Source: JBHBQE01 sp041776485 (GTDB taxonomy: Bacteria > Bacillota > Clostridia > Lachnospirales > Lachnospiraceae). From it: DNA of 64,000 bases. The notes under the pieces were generated by a model. The model searched no databases and had not been told where the DNA came from. It was given only the letters and a program-made list of their open reading frames with translations. This document shows, one piece after another, positions 9,122 through 19,100 of the stretch. The first letter of the stretch is position 1. Each line of letters starts with the position of its first letter. A program made the position numbers and the translations under genes. The DNA lies in the NCBI GenBank assembly GCA_041776485.1, contig JBHBQE010000016.1, positions 1 to 64,000 of the forward strand, read 5' to 3'.

Positions 9122-9676
9122 ATGAATGAGAAATTGTCGGTATTTGAGAACAAAATGCAAAAAAGCTTTAATGCGATGTTGGCGGATTTTGCGACAATGA
9201 GGGCAGGACGAGCCAATCCAAAGGTATTAGATCAAATTCGGGTAGATTACTACGGTGCTCCCACACCTTTGCAGCAGCTTGCAAATGTTAGTGTGCCTGA
9301 GGCAAGACTTATTCAAATAGCACCCTTTGACAAAACCACGCTTAAGGAGATTGAAAAAGCAATACTTACATCGGATATTGGTATCAACCCTACCAATGAT
9401 GGAGCAGTTATCAGACTGGTTTTCCCGGAGCTTACCGAGGAAAGACGTAAGGAACTGGCTAAGGAGGTTAAGAAACGCGGGGAGGAATGCAAGGTAGCTA
9501 TCAGGAATATCAGGCGTGACGCCAATGATTTTATTAAAAAGTTGTCTAAGGATGAGGACGTATCTGAGGATAATGTTAAGGATTTAGAGACCGAGGCTCA
9601 GAAGCTTACAGATAGTTTCATTAAGAAAACGGATGTGGCGATTGAGGAGAAAAACAAAGAAATCCTTACGGTATAG
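9122..9676 (+). CDS. frr: ribosome recycling factor
   Basis: Splits post-termination ribosomes together with EF-G. The conserved MRAGRANPKVLDQIRVDYYG and the C-terminal EERRKELAKEVKKRGEE helix identify it; 184 residues, standard length. AAGGAG precedes the ATG. Part of the pyrH-frr-uppS-cdsA series. Confidence 0.98.
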   Translation: MNEKLSVFENKMQKSFNAMLADFATMRAGRANPKVLDQIRVDYYGAPTPLQQLANVSVPEARLIQIAPFDKTTLKEIEKAILTSDIGINPTNDGAVIRLVFPELTEERRKELAKEVKKRGEECKVAIRNIRRDANDFIKKLSKDEDVSEDNVKDLETEAQKLTDSFIKKTDVAIEEKNKEILTV

Positions 9677-9678
9677 GT

Positions 9679-10365
9679 ATGGGTAATTTAAATCATATTG
9701 CCATTATACTGGACGGCAACGGTCGTTGGGCTAAATCTCAGGGCAAACCCAGAACCTTTGGTCATGTTGCAGGGGCTAAAAATGTAGAGAGGATATGTCG
9801 CAGCGTGTATGCGCAGGGTATTAAGTATCTGACCCTGTATGCCTTTTCCACAGAAAATTGGAGGCGATCTAAGATAGAGGTGGAGGCTTTAATGGCACTT
9901 CTCTCTGAATATCTTAGTAATTGCATTGAAGTATCAGCTAATAATAATATGAGGGTGCGTATGATTGGCGACAGAAGCGGACTCTCTTTTGATATGCAAA
10001 ATAAAATTACAGATCTTGAGGAGAAAAGCTCAAAAAATACAGGGCTTAATTTGACTGTTGCTATTAATTATGGGAGCAGGGATGAAATACTTCGGGCAGT
10101 AAAGGCAATTAAACAGGATAATATGGATGCAGATTTGATTACGGAGGATGTATTCAGCTCATATCTTGATACCAGGGACATTCCTGATCCGGATTTGTTA
10201 ATCAGAACCGGAGGAGAGGAGAGATTGTCAAACTATCTTTTATGGCAGGCTGCCTATACCGAGTTTGTATTTACAGATTGTTTCTGGCCGGAATTTGATG
10301 AAGAGCAGCTTAAGAAATGTATCGAAATTTATCATAGTAGAAACAGACGATTTGGAAACGCCTAG
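9679..10365 (+). CDS. uppS: undecaprenyl diphosphate synthase (isoprenyl transferase)
   Basis: cis-Prenyltransferase that condenses IPP units onto farnesyl diphosphate to make the C55 carrier lipid for wall synthesis. The catalytic motif ILDGNGRWAK with D12, the Phe/Ser-rich LYAFSTENWRR, and DLLIRTGGEERLSNYLLWQ at the C-terminus are all intact. 228 residues, slightly short. Starts two bases after the frr stop. Confidence 0.97.
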   Translation: MGNLNHIAIILDGNGRWAKSQGKPRTFGHVAGAKNVERICRSVYAQGIKYLTLYAFSTENWRRSKIEVEALMALLSEYLSNCIEVSANNNMRVRMIGDRSGLSFDMQNKITDLEEKSSKNTGLNLTVAINYGSRDEILRAVKAIKQDNMDADLITEDVFSSYLDTRDIPDPDLLIRTGGEERLSNYLLWQAAYTEFVFTDCFWPEFDEEQLKKCIEIYHSRNRRFGNA

Positions 10366-10379
10366 AAAAATGTTTAAAG

Positions 10380-11180
10380 ATGTTTAAAACCAGACTTATA
10401 TTTGGAATCCTGCTTGTCGCTTTGGCGATTTTATTTATATATTTGGGAAGTACCATATTATTTGCAGCAATTACTTTTATTTCTGCGGTGGGAATATATG
10501 AATATAATAATGCCTGCAATATAGAGCACCCCTTGCATGTTCTTTCTGCAATTTATATTGTAATTCTTTTTTCTGCTATTTACGTACATCAGGATAAATA
10601 TATACTCCCTGTTATAATATTTACAGCCATAGGATATATGGTAATGTATGTTTTTACCTATCCCAAATTCAGACTTGAGGATATTGCAAAGGGATTTTTC
10701 GGCTGTATTTTTGTACCTACATTTTTAAGCTATATATATTTAACCAGAGGATTAGAACGGGGGATATATATAGTTTGGCTTATATTTCTATGCTCATGGG
10801 GCTGTGATACCTGTGCTTACTGTGTCGGCATGCTCATTGGCAGGCATAAAATGTCTCCCATACTTTCCCCTAAAAAATCCATTGAGGGTGCTGTGGGAGG
10901 AATTTTAGGGTCTGTTATTTTAACCTTTATTTTCCTGTATATATTTAGAAGTAAGATTTATATAAGTATAACAGGTATATGTATAATTTCTTTATTATCG
11001 GGAATTGGTGCCTTTATTTCCATGATTGGAGATTTAACTGCGTCTGCCATAAAGAGGAATTATGATATTAAAGACTATGGGAATATTATTCCCGGGCATG
11101 GAGGTATATTAGACAGATTTGATTCCTGTTTAATTACAGCTCCGATAATCTATTACATATTTACATTTTTAAAGCAATGA
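10380..11180 (+). CDS. cdsA: phosphatidate cytidylyltransferase
   Basis: Integral membrane enzyme making CDP-diacylglycerol from phosphatidate and CTP. Seven to eight hydrophobic segments span the protein, and the C-terminal CDP-DAG synthase signature is clear (SAIKRNYDIKDYGNIIPGHG followed by GILDRFDS). 266 residues. The start has little Shine-Dalgarno; the same MFK-like start occurs 10 bases earlier but closes quickly. Its end overlaps trmL by four bases. Confidence 0.96.
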   Translation: MFKTRLIFGILLVALAILFIYLGSTILFAAITFISAVGIYEYNNACNIEHPLHVLSAIYIVILFSAIYVHQDKYILPVIIFTAIGYMVMYVFTYPKFRLEDIAKGFFGCIFVPTFLSYIYLTRGLERGIYIVWLIFLCSWGCDTCAYCVGMLIGRHKMSPILSPKKSIEGAVGGILGSVILTFIFLYIFRSKIYISITGICIISLLSGIGAFISMIGDLTASAIKRNYDIKDYGNIIPGHGGILDRFDSCLITAPIIYYIFTFLKQ

Positions 11181-11680
11181 ATCATATTGTATTAATTCAC
11201 CCTGCAATTCCGCAAAATACCGGGAACATAATGAGAACCTGTGTAGTTACAAATACTGTACTGCACCTTATTGAACCGCTTGGATTCATACTGTCTGATA
11301 AAAGCTTAAAAAGAGCGGGGCTTGATTATATTGATGAACTTAAGCTGAATATTTATTCGTCCTTTGAGGATTTCACAAGAGATAACAGAGGAGGGTACTA
11401 TTTTTTTACCAGATATTCCAAGAAAAATTATTCCGGCGCAGATTATACTGAGCATGAGGAAAACTATTTATTTTTTGGACATGAGCATGATGGAATCCCT
11501 AAGGATATACTTAAAAACCATATAGAAGATTGTGTAAGAATACCCATGTATTCGGATAAAAGAAGCCTGAATTTATCTAATTGTGTATCTATTGGATTAT
11601 ATGAAGCTTTAAGGCAGCAAAATTTTGCGGGATTATCTGAGCATGAGGTTCAAAAGGGAGAAAATTATTTATATGAATAA
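11177..11680 (+). CDS. trmL: tRNA (cytidine/uridine-34 2'-O)-methyltransferase
   Basis: SPOUT-family enzyme that methylates the wobble ribose of certain tRNA-Leu. MNHIVLIHPAIPQNTGNIMR at the start and the knot region FGHEHDGIPKDIL then IPMYSDKRSLNLSNCVSI are typical of TrmL. 167 residues. Overlaps cdsA at its start and dxr at its end, so translation is coupled along the operon. Confidence 0.93.
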   Translation: MNHIVLIHPAIPQNTGNIMRTCVVTNTVLHLIEPLGFILSDKSLKRAGLDYIDELKLNIYSSFEDFTRDNRGGYYFFTRYSKKNYSGADYTEHEENYLFFGHEHDGIPKDILKNHIEDCVRIPMYSDKRSLNLSNCVSIGLYEALRQQNFAGLSEHEVQKGENYLYE

Positions 11681-12800
11681 AAAAAATATCACAATATTAG
11701 GCTCTACAGGCTCAATTGGTACTCAAAGCCTGTCTATTATAAGGAATAATAAGGACATTAATGTTTCTGCACTTACCTGCGGCAGGAATATTGAGCTTTT
11801 AGAAAAGCAGGCAAGGGAGTTTAAACCAAAGCTTGTGGTGGTTTCCGATTATAAATCTGCTCTTAGCATAAAGCAAAGCCTTAAGGATACAGAAGTTAAA
11901 GTAAATTATGGAATGGAGGGGCTGATTGAGGCAGCCACCCTGGAGGAAACTCAACTGGTACTAACTGCAATTGTTGGTATGGTGGGGATTTTACCCACGA
12001 TTTCAGCGATAAATGCGGGGAAGAATATTGCTCTTGCCAATAAGGAAACCCTTGTTTGTGCCGGAGAAATTATCATGAATCTGGCAAGAAAAAAGGGAGT
12101 TTCAATACTTCCCGTAGACAGTGAGCACTCGGCTGTTTTTCAGTCATTACAGGGAAATGAAGGAAACAGGTTAAAAAAAATAATATTAACTGCGTCAGGA
12201 GGTCCGTTTTTTGGGAAAACCAAAGAAGAACTTCACTCTGTGACCCTTGATGAGGCGTTAAATCATCCCAACTGGAGTATGGGGAAAAAGATTACAATTG
12301 ACTCAGCAACAATGATTAATAAGGGGTTGGAAGTAATAGAGGCCTGTCATTTGTTTAATGTATCTCCATCAAAAATTGAAGTGCTTATACACAGGGAAAG
12401 CATACTTCATTCTGCTGTGGAATATGAGGATGGAGCTGTAATGGGACAGTTGGGGGTACCGGATATGAGGGTACCAATAGCCTATGCGATGTTTTACCCG
12501 GAAAGAAGAGTTATAGGAGATAATTTTCTTTCTTTAAGCGATATAACCTCTCTAACCTTTAAACAACCGGATTTGGACACATTTGTAGGATTAAAACTTT
12601 GCATTGAGGCAATTGAAAGAGGTGGCAATGTGCCTGCTATTGTAAATGCGGCAAATGAAATTGCCGTGGAGAGGTTTTTAAATAATCAAATAGGGTTTCT
12701 GGACATCCCGGAATTTATTCAAAGCAGAATGGATAGCATAGCCTATAAGGAAAATCCTGAGATAGAGGATATACTTGATATTTATGAAATGGTAAAGTAA
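11673..12800 (+). CDS. dxr: 1-deoxy-D-xylulose 5-phosphate reductoisomerase
   Basis: Second step of the MEP isoprenoid pathway, converting DXP to MEP with NADPH. The Rossmann motif ILGSTGSIGTQ is at residues 8-18, the metal ligands lie in PVDSEHSA, and NHPNWSMGKKITIDSATMIN is the family signature. The frame is open from 11625, but the family begins at MNKKNITILG, giving a start at 11673 inside the last codons of trmL (8-base overlap). 375 residues. With ispG and uppS nearby, this operon supplies the wall carrier lipid. Confidence 0.97.
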   Translation: MNKKNITILGSTGSIGTQSLSIIRNNKDINVSALTCGRNIELLEKQAREFKPKLVVVSDYKSALSIKQSLKDTEVKVNYGMEGLIEAATLEETQLVLTAIVGMVGILPTISAINAGKNIALANKETLVCAGEIIMNLARKKGVSILPVDSEHSAVFQSLQGNEGNRLKKIILTASGGPFFGKTKEELHSVTLDEALNHPNWSMGKKITIDSATMINKGLEVIEACHLFNVSPSKIEVLIHRESILHSAVEYEDGAVMGQLGVPDMRVPIAYAMFYPERRVIGDNFLSLSDITSLTFKQPDLDTFVGLKLCIEAIERGGNVPAIVNAANEIAVERFLNNQIGFLDIPEFIQSRMDSIAYKENPEIEDILDIYEMVK

Positions 12801-12840
12801 GCTATACTGTAGTTTAAATAGGATTTATTAGGAGATACAC

Positions 12841-13875
12841 ATGAACATTATAATTTCAATACTTATATTTGCCTTCTTAATTTTTTTCCATGAATTGGGG
12901 CATTTTCTTGTGGCAAAAAAATGCGGGATAAAGGTTAATGAGTTTTGTATAGGTTTTGGGCCAAATCTTATTAGTCGTACTGTGGGAGATACAAAATACT
13001 CTATTAAGCTTTTACCGCTGGGAGGTGCCTGCATGATGGAGGGAGAGGATGAAAAAAGCGAGGACAGCAGGGCGTTTAATAATAAGCCGCTGTATCAGCG
13101 TGCTCTCGTAGTATTTGCAGGTCCATTTTTTAATTTTATTTTAGCATTTGTTTTGGCGGTGGTTTTAATGAATGTAACGGGAGTGGATAGGCCTTTGGTT
13201 ACCTCTGTAGAGGCGAATTCTCCGGCAGAAAATGCAGGAATACAAAGGGGTGATGTGATATTAAAGTTAAATAATTATCCTGTAAATTTCTATAAAGATA
13301 TTAACGTTTATACTTTTTTTCATCATGATGAGGATATAGCAGTAACCTATAAAAGAGATGGAGAAACAAAAAAGGCAAGGCTTACTCCAAAGCTTAATCA
13401 AGAGACGGGGCGTTATATTATCGGTGTTTCCAATGATGAGGGAAAGAGTAAGGTTTCCGTTATTTCATCACTGGGATATGGATTTTGTGAAATGAAATAT
13501 CAAATATATACGGTTATTCAAAGCCTTCGTATGTTAGTTACAGGTAAAATATCTATTAATAATATGTCTGGACCTGTGGGAATTGTGAAAGCGATAGGCG
13601 ATACCTATAATGAAAGTATGAATTACGGCATATTATATGTAGTGCTCAATATGATAAATTTTGCTGTTCTTTTATCTGCAAACCTTGGAGCTATGAATTT
13701 ACTCCCTATACCTGCACTGGATGGTGGCAGGCTGCTATTATTTTTGGTAGAGGCAATTCGGAGAAAGAAATTAAATGATGAGATTGAAGGGCGTATCCAT
13801 ATAGTAGGATTTGCACTGCTTATGCTGTTAATGGCGCTTGTTATGTTCAATGATATTAGAAAGCTGATAATGTAA
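12841..13875 (+). CDS. rseP: RseP-type site-2 zinc metalloprotease
   Basis: Intramembrane M50 protease that cleaves regulatory membrane proteins or signal-peptide remnants. The HExxH motif FFHELGH lies in the first membrane segment (H17, E18, H21); a PDZ domain spans about 115-200 (SVEANSPAENAGIQRGDVIL), and the third active-site motif NLLPIPALDGGRLL is near residue 290. 344 residues, complete. Good Shine-Dalgarno (AGGAG). The stop overlaps ispG by one base. Confidence 0.96.
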   Translation: MNIIISILIFAFLIFFHELGHFLVAKKCGIKVNEFCIGFGPNLISRTVGDTKYSIKLLPLGGACMMEGEDEKSEDSRAFNNKPLYQRALVVFAGPFFNFILAFVLAVVLMNVTGVDRPLVTSVEANSPAENAGIQRGDVILKLNNYPVNFYKDINVYTFFHHDEDIAVTYKRDGETKKARLTPKLNQETGRYIIGVSNDEGKSKVSVISSLGYGFCEMKYQIYTVIQSLRMLVTGKISINNMSGPVGIVKAIGDTYNESMNYGILYVVLNMINFAVLLSANLGAMNLLPIPALDGGRLLLFLVEAIRRKKLNDEIEGRIHIVGFALLMLLMALVMFNDIRKLIM

Positions 13876-14921
13876 TGGGATATTCCAAAAGGGTTGTGGA
13901 TATTGGCGGTGTAAAGATTGGCGGGGATAATCCGATTGCTATTCAGTCCATGACCAATACTAAAACAGATAATACAGAAGAAACCGTTGAACAAATCCGA
14001 AGGCTCGAGACTGCAGGCTGTGATATTATTCGTGTGGCAGTGCCAGATATAAAAGCGGCAGAGGCTATCGGGGAAATTAAGGAAGCTATCCATATTCCGC
14101 TGGTTTGTGATATTCATTTTGATTATAAGCTGGCGCTGCTTTCAATGGATAACGGTGCAGATAAAATCAGGATTAATCCGGGAAATATTAAATCAGAGGA
14201 GCATATTAGGGAAATAGTGTACCATGCCCAAAAATATGATATTCCCATTAGAGTGGGAGTGAATTCCGGCTCTCTTAGAAGTGAACAGATTAAAAAATAT
14301 GGTGGAGTAACCAGTGAAGGTCTTTTTGAAAGTGCCATGTATGAGGTTAATTTACTGGAAAAATTGGGATTTGAAAATATTGTTATAAGCATTAAGGCTT
14401 CTGATGTGGGAATGTGTGAAAGAGCATATGAATTATTTGCCAAGGAAAGGGATTATCCTCTGCACCTTGGTATAACCGAGGCAGGAGATGAATTTCTCGG
14501 AAGTATTAAATCTGCTGTGGGACTTACCCAAATGCTTAATAAAAAAATCGGAGATACCATAAGAGTTTCCTTAAGTGCAGATCCGGTAAAGGAAATCTAT
14601 GCGGCAAGAACAATATTGGAAAGCCTTGGACTTAGAAAGCCTAAGGCACAGGTTGTTTCATGTCCCACCTGCGGCAGGACAAATATTGACTTGATTCCAT
14701 TGGCACAGAGAGTTACACAGTTTGCTATGGAAATTGATAAGGAAATAAAGATAGCGGTTATGGGCTGTGCAGTAAATGGTCCCGGAGAGGCAAAGGAAGC
14801 AGATATTGGAATTGCCGGCGGCAATGGGGAGGGACTTTTGTTTTCTAAGGGAAAAATCATTAGAAAAGTGCCTGAAAGCCAATTATTTAATGTGCTAAAA
14901 GAGGAAATAGATAAATTGTGA
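13875..14921 (+). CDS. ispG: 4-hydroxy-3-methylbut-2-enyl diphosphate synthase
   Basis: Penultimate MEP-pathway enzyme, a [4Fe-4S] reductase acting on MEcPP. The TIM-barrel start has IQSMTNTKTDNTEETVEQI, and the C-terminal cluster ligands are in SCPTCGRTNIDL and MGCAVNGPGEAKEADIGIAG. 348 residues. It sits between rseP and polC with overlapping ends on both sides, so it belongs to the same transcript. Confidence 0.98.
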   Translation: MGYSKRVVDIGGVKIGGDNPIAIQSMTNTKTDNTEETVEQIRRLETAGCDIIRVAVPDIKAAEAIGEIKEAIHIPLVCDIHFDYKLALLSMDNGADKIRINPGNIKSEEHIREIVYHAQKYDIPIRVGVNSGSLRSEQIKKYGGVTSEGLFESAMYEVNLLEKLGFENIVISIKASDVGMCERAYELFAKERDYPLHLGITEAGDEFLGSIKSAVGLTQMLNKKIGDTIRVSLSADPVKEIYAARTILESLGLRKPKAQVVSCPTCGRTNIDLIPLAQRVTQFAMEIDKEIKIAVMGCAVNGPGEAKEADIGIAGGNGEGLLFSKGKIIRKVPESQLFNVLKEEIDKL

Positions 14922-17900
14922 GCAAGGGATTTTTGGATATATTCTCTACCTTAAAGATAGATGGCAAAACCAAAGCGGTGATGTCTGATGTTGTTGTGGA
15001 TAAAATTATTAAAAATACCTCTGCTTCATTGATTAAAATTCATGTCAATGCCAGCCGTCCTGTGGAACCTGAAATTATTTATTCTCTGGAAAAAAGCATT
15101 GAAACTCAGATATTTTCCGGAGAAAAATTTGAAGTTACAATTCAGGGAATAAAAGCTCCGGAAATAGAAGAAAGTTTAAGCGAGGGTACTCTCTGGAAAG
15201 ATGATTTTGCCATGGCAGAGGCAATGGAGAATCAGAATAATAATATTTCAAAAAAAAAGCCGCAAAAGTCTAAAAAAACTCAGGGAAAGTCAAATCCTAA
15301 GGACTATGGGGAAAATATATTATACGGCAAACCCGTAAAGGAAGAGCAGTTTGTTTCTATGAGTGACCTTGTTCCTGATTTAAAGGATGTGGTTTTGCTG
15401 TGTCATGTATTTAAAATTGACAGTAAGCCCCTTAAAAATGAGAAAATACTTTTAACTTTGTATTTAACAGACGATACCGACAGTATTTGCGGAAAGCTGT
15501 TTCTTGATCCTGATACAGGTAATGAACTGGAAGGAAAATTAAAGGAAAATCCATTTATTAAGATTAAAGGCTCTATAAGTTTGGATAAGTTTGACAATGA
15601 GCTTTCTCTTGTACAAATCAGGGGGATTGAGATTGCCAGAGACTTTAGGGAAGTTAGGATAGATGACTATGATGTGAAACGAGTTGAGCTTCATTTACAT
15701 ACTGCAATGAGTGATCAGGACGGAACTATTGATGTAAAAAGACTGATTAATCGAGCAAAGCTTTGGGGTCATAGTGCAATGGCCATTACTGATAATGGAA
15801 ATGTACAGGCATTTCCCGAGGTAGCAAAATTTGCAAAGGATGATATTAAGATACTTTATGGAATGCAGGGGTATTTATGTGACGATATAAAGCCGATTGC
15901 CAATATAAAGACGGGAGATGAAGCTTATAGGCTGGACGGTGAAATGGTTATATTTGATCTGGAAACAACAGGTCTTAATGCCTCTAAGGAAAGTATAATT
16001 GAAATAGGTGCAGTAAAGGTGAAGGATGGAGAAATAACAGACAGCTTTTCTGCCTTTGTAAATCCTAAAAAGCCATTATCTTATGAGATTATTGAATTAA
16101 CAGGAATAGATGATTCCATGCTCATTGACGAACCGGAGATTGATACTGTGCTCAGGGATTTTAGAGAATTTTGTAAAGATCTTCCGTTAGTTGCTCATAA
16201 TGCAGATTTTGATATTTCCTGTATAAGAGCAAATGCCAAAAGGCTTAATATTCAATGGGAAATGAGCTATATAGATACCGTTCCTCTGTCTCGTATACTT
16301 TTACCCGGTTTATTTAAAACTAAGCTTGATAATGTGGCAAAGGCATTAAATATTAATCTGTTAAATCATCATAGAGCAATAGATGACGCCACCTGTACAG
16401 GAGAGATTTATAATAAATTTATCGGAATGCTGGCACATCAGGATATACACACTCTGGGGGAATTGAATACTAAGCTTACTAAAGATGAAAAATTCGTGGG
16501 GAAATTGTTTCCCTATCAATGCAGCATAATCGCAAAAAATGATATTGGAAGAATCAATCTGTATAAACTGGTATCTGTAAGTCATTTGAAATATTTCAGA
16601 CAGATACCGAGAATTCCCAAAAGTGAATTGATAAAGCACAAAGAGGGGCTTTTGCTGGGAAGCGGTACAGGCAGGGGTGAGCTTTTTGATTCATTATTAT
16701 CAGGGAAAAATGACAGCGAAATCAGAAGAGTGGTACAATTTTATGATTATCTGGAGGTTATGCCGGCAGAAAACAGCAGTCTTCTTGCTCTAGAGCATAG
16801 ATATGGCATTAATTCCCTGGAGGATATTAACAAAATAAATGCCAGAATTGTAAGATTAGGCGAGGAATATAATAAGCCTGTAGTTGCAGTAAGCGACGCT
16901 CATTATCTGGATAAGCATGAGGAAATATACAGAAGAATTATCCTTTCGGAAAGGAAAATACCGATTAAAAAGACAGAGCCTAATTTGTATCTCAGAACCA
17001 CAGAGGAAATGCTGGAAGCCTTTATGTTCTTAGGAGAGAAAAAGGCAAGGGAAATTGTGGTAAAAAATACTAATATGATAGCAAAGCAGTGTGATAGGAT
17101 ATATCCCACCAGACCCGATAAATGCCCTCCAGTTATTGAACATTCAGATACTATGCTCAGGAATATTTGCCAAAGAAAAGCCGAGCAAATGTATGGAAAA
17201 AATTTACCTGATATATTGAAGGAAAGATTGGACAGAGAACTTAATTCCATTATTAATAACGGATATGCTCTTATGTATATTATTGCCCAAAAGCTGGTTT
17301 GGAAATCCAATGAGGATGGATATTTGGTAGGCAGTCGGGGTTCTGTAGGTTCTTCTCTTGTGGCAACCCTTGCAGGTATATCAGAGGTTAATCCTCTGCC
17401 ACCGCATTATCTATGTGACCAATGTCATTATGTGGATTTTGATTCGGATTTAGTAAAGGAGCAGGCGGGAAAGGCAGGCTGTGACATGCCTGACAGACTA
17501 TGCCCGAAATGCGGCAGCCCTTTGGGTAAGCATGGATTTGATATACCCTTTGAAACATTTTTAGGCTTTAAGGGGAATAAGGAGCCGGATATTGACCTTA
17601 ATTTTTCCGGAGAGTATTTGAATAAGGCTCATAAATATACAGAGGTGATATTTGGTGAGGGTCAGACCTTTAGGGCAGGAACAGTGGGAACTATTCAAGA
17701 GAATACTGCTTATGCTTATACAAAAAGTTATTTCGAAAAGCACAATATAATCAAGAGAAAATGTGAAACAGAACGAATAAGCATGGGCTGCACAGGGGTT
17801 AAGCGTACCACAGGTCAGCACCCGGGTGGGATAATCGTACTTCCGGTGGGAGAGGAAATGGAAAGCTTTACTCCCATACAACATCCTGCCAATGATATGG

Positions 17901-19033
17901 AAACGGATATTGTAACCACTCATTTTGATTTTCATTCCATAGACTCTAATTTGCTTAAGCTGGATATTCTGGGCAAGGACGATCCCACCCAAATAAGGCT
18001 TTTAGAGGAAATAACAGGAGTGGATGTACTGAAAATTCCTTTAGATGACAAAAAAGTCTTAAGTTTATTTCAAAATACAGAGGCGTTAAACCTTACTCCC
18101 TCGGATATAATGGGCTGTGATTTCGGAACCCTTGGAATACCGGAGTTTGGTACGGATTTTGCCATGGGTATATTAAGAGATACAAAGCCTGAAACAATTA
18201 TGGACTTGGTGCGTATTGCCGGGCTTTCCCATGGTACAGATGTGTGGAACGGCAATGCCAAGGAGCTTATAGCAGAGGGCAAGGCAAATATCGGCACTGC
18301 CATATGCACCAGAGATGATATAATGCTTTACCTGATTAGTGAAGGGCTTCCCAAGGAGGAAAGCTTTAATATTATGGAAAGCGTGAGGAAGGGAAAAGGA
18401 CTTACCCCGGAATGGAAACAGGATATGATAAATGTAGGGATACCGGACTGGTATATTTGGTCCTGTGAAACCATCAAATATATGTTTCCTAAAGCTCATG
18501 CTGCAGCCTATGTTATGATGGCATACAGAATAGGATATTTTAAGGTTTATTATCCCCTGGCATTTTATGCAGCTTATTTTTCAATTAAATCTACCGCTTT
18601 CAGTTATAAAATGATGTGCCAGGGACCGGAGGTATTAAGCCACTATATAGAGGAGTATAATAAAATACAAAATCCCAAGGCAAAGGAGAAGGATATTATA
18701 AGGGATATGAGAATAGTTCAGGAAATGTACGCCAGAGGATTTGATTTTATGCCTGTTGATTTATATAAATCAGAGGCATTGAAATTCAAGCCTGTTGGGA
18801 AAAAAAGTCTGCTTCCTCCATTTAGCGCGATAGAAGGAATGGGAGTTTTGGCTGCTCAAAGTCTGGAAATTGCGGCTAAAGCTGCTAAGTTTACATCAAA
18901 GGATGATATAAGGGAGAGGGGCAAGGTTACTAAAAATATATTAGAGTCAATGGAAGAAATGGGGCTTTTAAGGGGATTTTCAAAATCCAATCAGTTGTCT
19001 TTATTTGATATGATAGAGAGTGAACGCCATTAA
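14918..19033 (+). CDS. polC: DNA polymerase III alpha subunit, Gram-positive type
   Basis: Replicative polymerase of low-GC Gram-positive bacteria with built-in proofreading. Order: N-terminal and OB regions (1-250), a PHP domain beginning near HLHTAMSDQDG (about 257), the inserted DEDDh exonuclease at VIFDLETTG (about 345) ending near HHRAIDDA, a cysteine cluster (CDQCHY...CPKCGS, about 832-870), and the palm active site PDIDLNFSGEY near 890. 1371 residues, slightly shorter than typical PolC. GTG start overlapping the ispG stop (GTGA). The end is followed by a GAACGCC/GGCGTTC stem without a T-run. Confidence 0.98.
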   Translation: MSKGFLDIFSTLKIDGKTKAVMSDVVVDKIIKNTSASLIKIHVNASRPVEPEIIYSLEKSIETQIFSGEKFEVTIQGIKAPEIEESLSEGTLWKDDFAMAEAMENQNNNISKKKPQKSKKTQGKSNPKDYGENILYGKPVKEEQFVSMSDLVPDLKDVVLLCHVFKIDSKPLKNEKILLTLYLTDDTDSICGKLFLDPDTGNELEGKLKENPFIKIKGSISLDKFDNELSLVQIRGIEIARDFREVRIDDYDVKRVELHLHTAMSDQDGTIDVKRLINRAKLWGHSAMAITDNGNVQAFPEVAKFAKDDIKILYGMQGYLCDDIKPIANIKTGDEAYRLDGEMVIFDLETTGLNASKESIIEIGAVKVKDGEITDSFSAFVNPKKPLSYEIIELTGIDDSMLIDEPEIDTVLRDFREFCKDLPLVAHNADFDISCIRANAKRLNIQWEMSYIDTVPLSRILLPGLFKTKLDNVAKALNINLLNHHRAIDDATCTGEIYNKFIGMLAHQDIHTLGELNTKLTKDEKFVGKLFPYQCSIIAKNDIGRINLYKLVSVSHLKYFRQIPRIPKSELIKHKEGLLLGSGTGRGELFDSLLSGKNDSEIRRVVQFYDYLEVMPAENSSLLALEHRYGINSLEDINKINARIVRLGEEYNKPVVAVSDAHYLDKHEEIYRRIILSERKIPIKKTEPNLYLRTTEEMLEAFMFLGEKKAREIVVKNTNMIAKQCDRIYPTRPDKCPPVIEHSDTMLRNICQRKAEQMYGKNLPDILKERLDRELNSIINNGYALMYIIAQKLVWKSNEDGYLVGSRGSVGSSLVATLAGISEVNPLPPHYLCDQCHYVDFDSDLVKEQAGKAGCDMPDRLCPKCGSPLGKHGFDIPFETFLGFKGNKEPDIDLNFSGEYLNKAHKYTEVIFGEGQTFRAGTVGTIQENTAYAYTKSYFEKHNIIKRKCETERISMGCTGVKRTTGQHPGGIIVLPVGEEMESFTPIQHPANDMETDIVTTHFDFHSIDSNLLKLDILGKDDPTQIRLLEEITGVDVLKIPLDDKKVLSLFQNTEALNLTPSDIMGCDFGTLGIPEFGTDFAMGILRDTKPETIMDLVRIAGLSHGTDVWNGNAKELIAEGKANIGTAICTRDDIMLYLISEGLPKEESFNIMESVRKGKGLTPEWKQDMINVGIPDWYIWSCETIKYMFPKAHAAAYVMMAYRIGYFKVYYPLAFYAAYFSIKSTAFSYKMMCQGPEVLSHYIEEYNKIQNPKAKEKDIIRDMRIVQEMYARGFDFMPVDLYKSEALKFKPVGKKSLLPPFSAIEGMGVLAAQSLEIAAKAAKFTSKDDIRERGKVTKNILESMEEMGLLRGFSKSNQLSLFDMIESERH

Positions 19034-19056
19034 ACTGCGCTGAGGGGCGTTCACGA

Positions 19057-19081
19057 GTAACAATCACTTCGTGATTATTAC
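19057..19081 (+). repeat. hairpin repeat, copy 2
   Basis: GTAACAATCAC, loop TTC, GTGATTATTAC form an 11-bp stem with one mismatch, ending about 20 bases before the DUF815 start and just ahead of its Shine-Dalgarno. It shares ACGAGTAACAATCA and TTACAAT with the hairpin at 2540-2564. Confidence 0.6.
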
Positions 19082-19100
19082 AATAGATAGGAGGCAGAAC

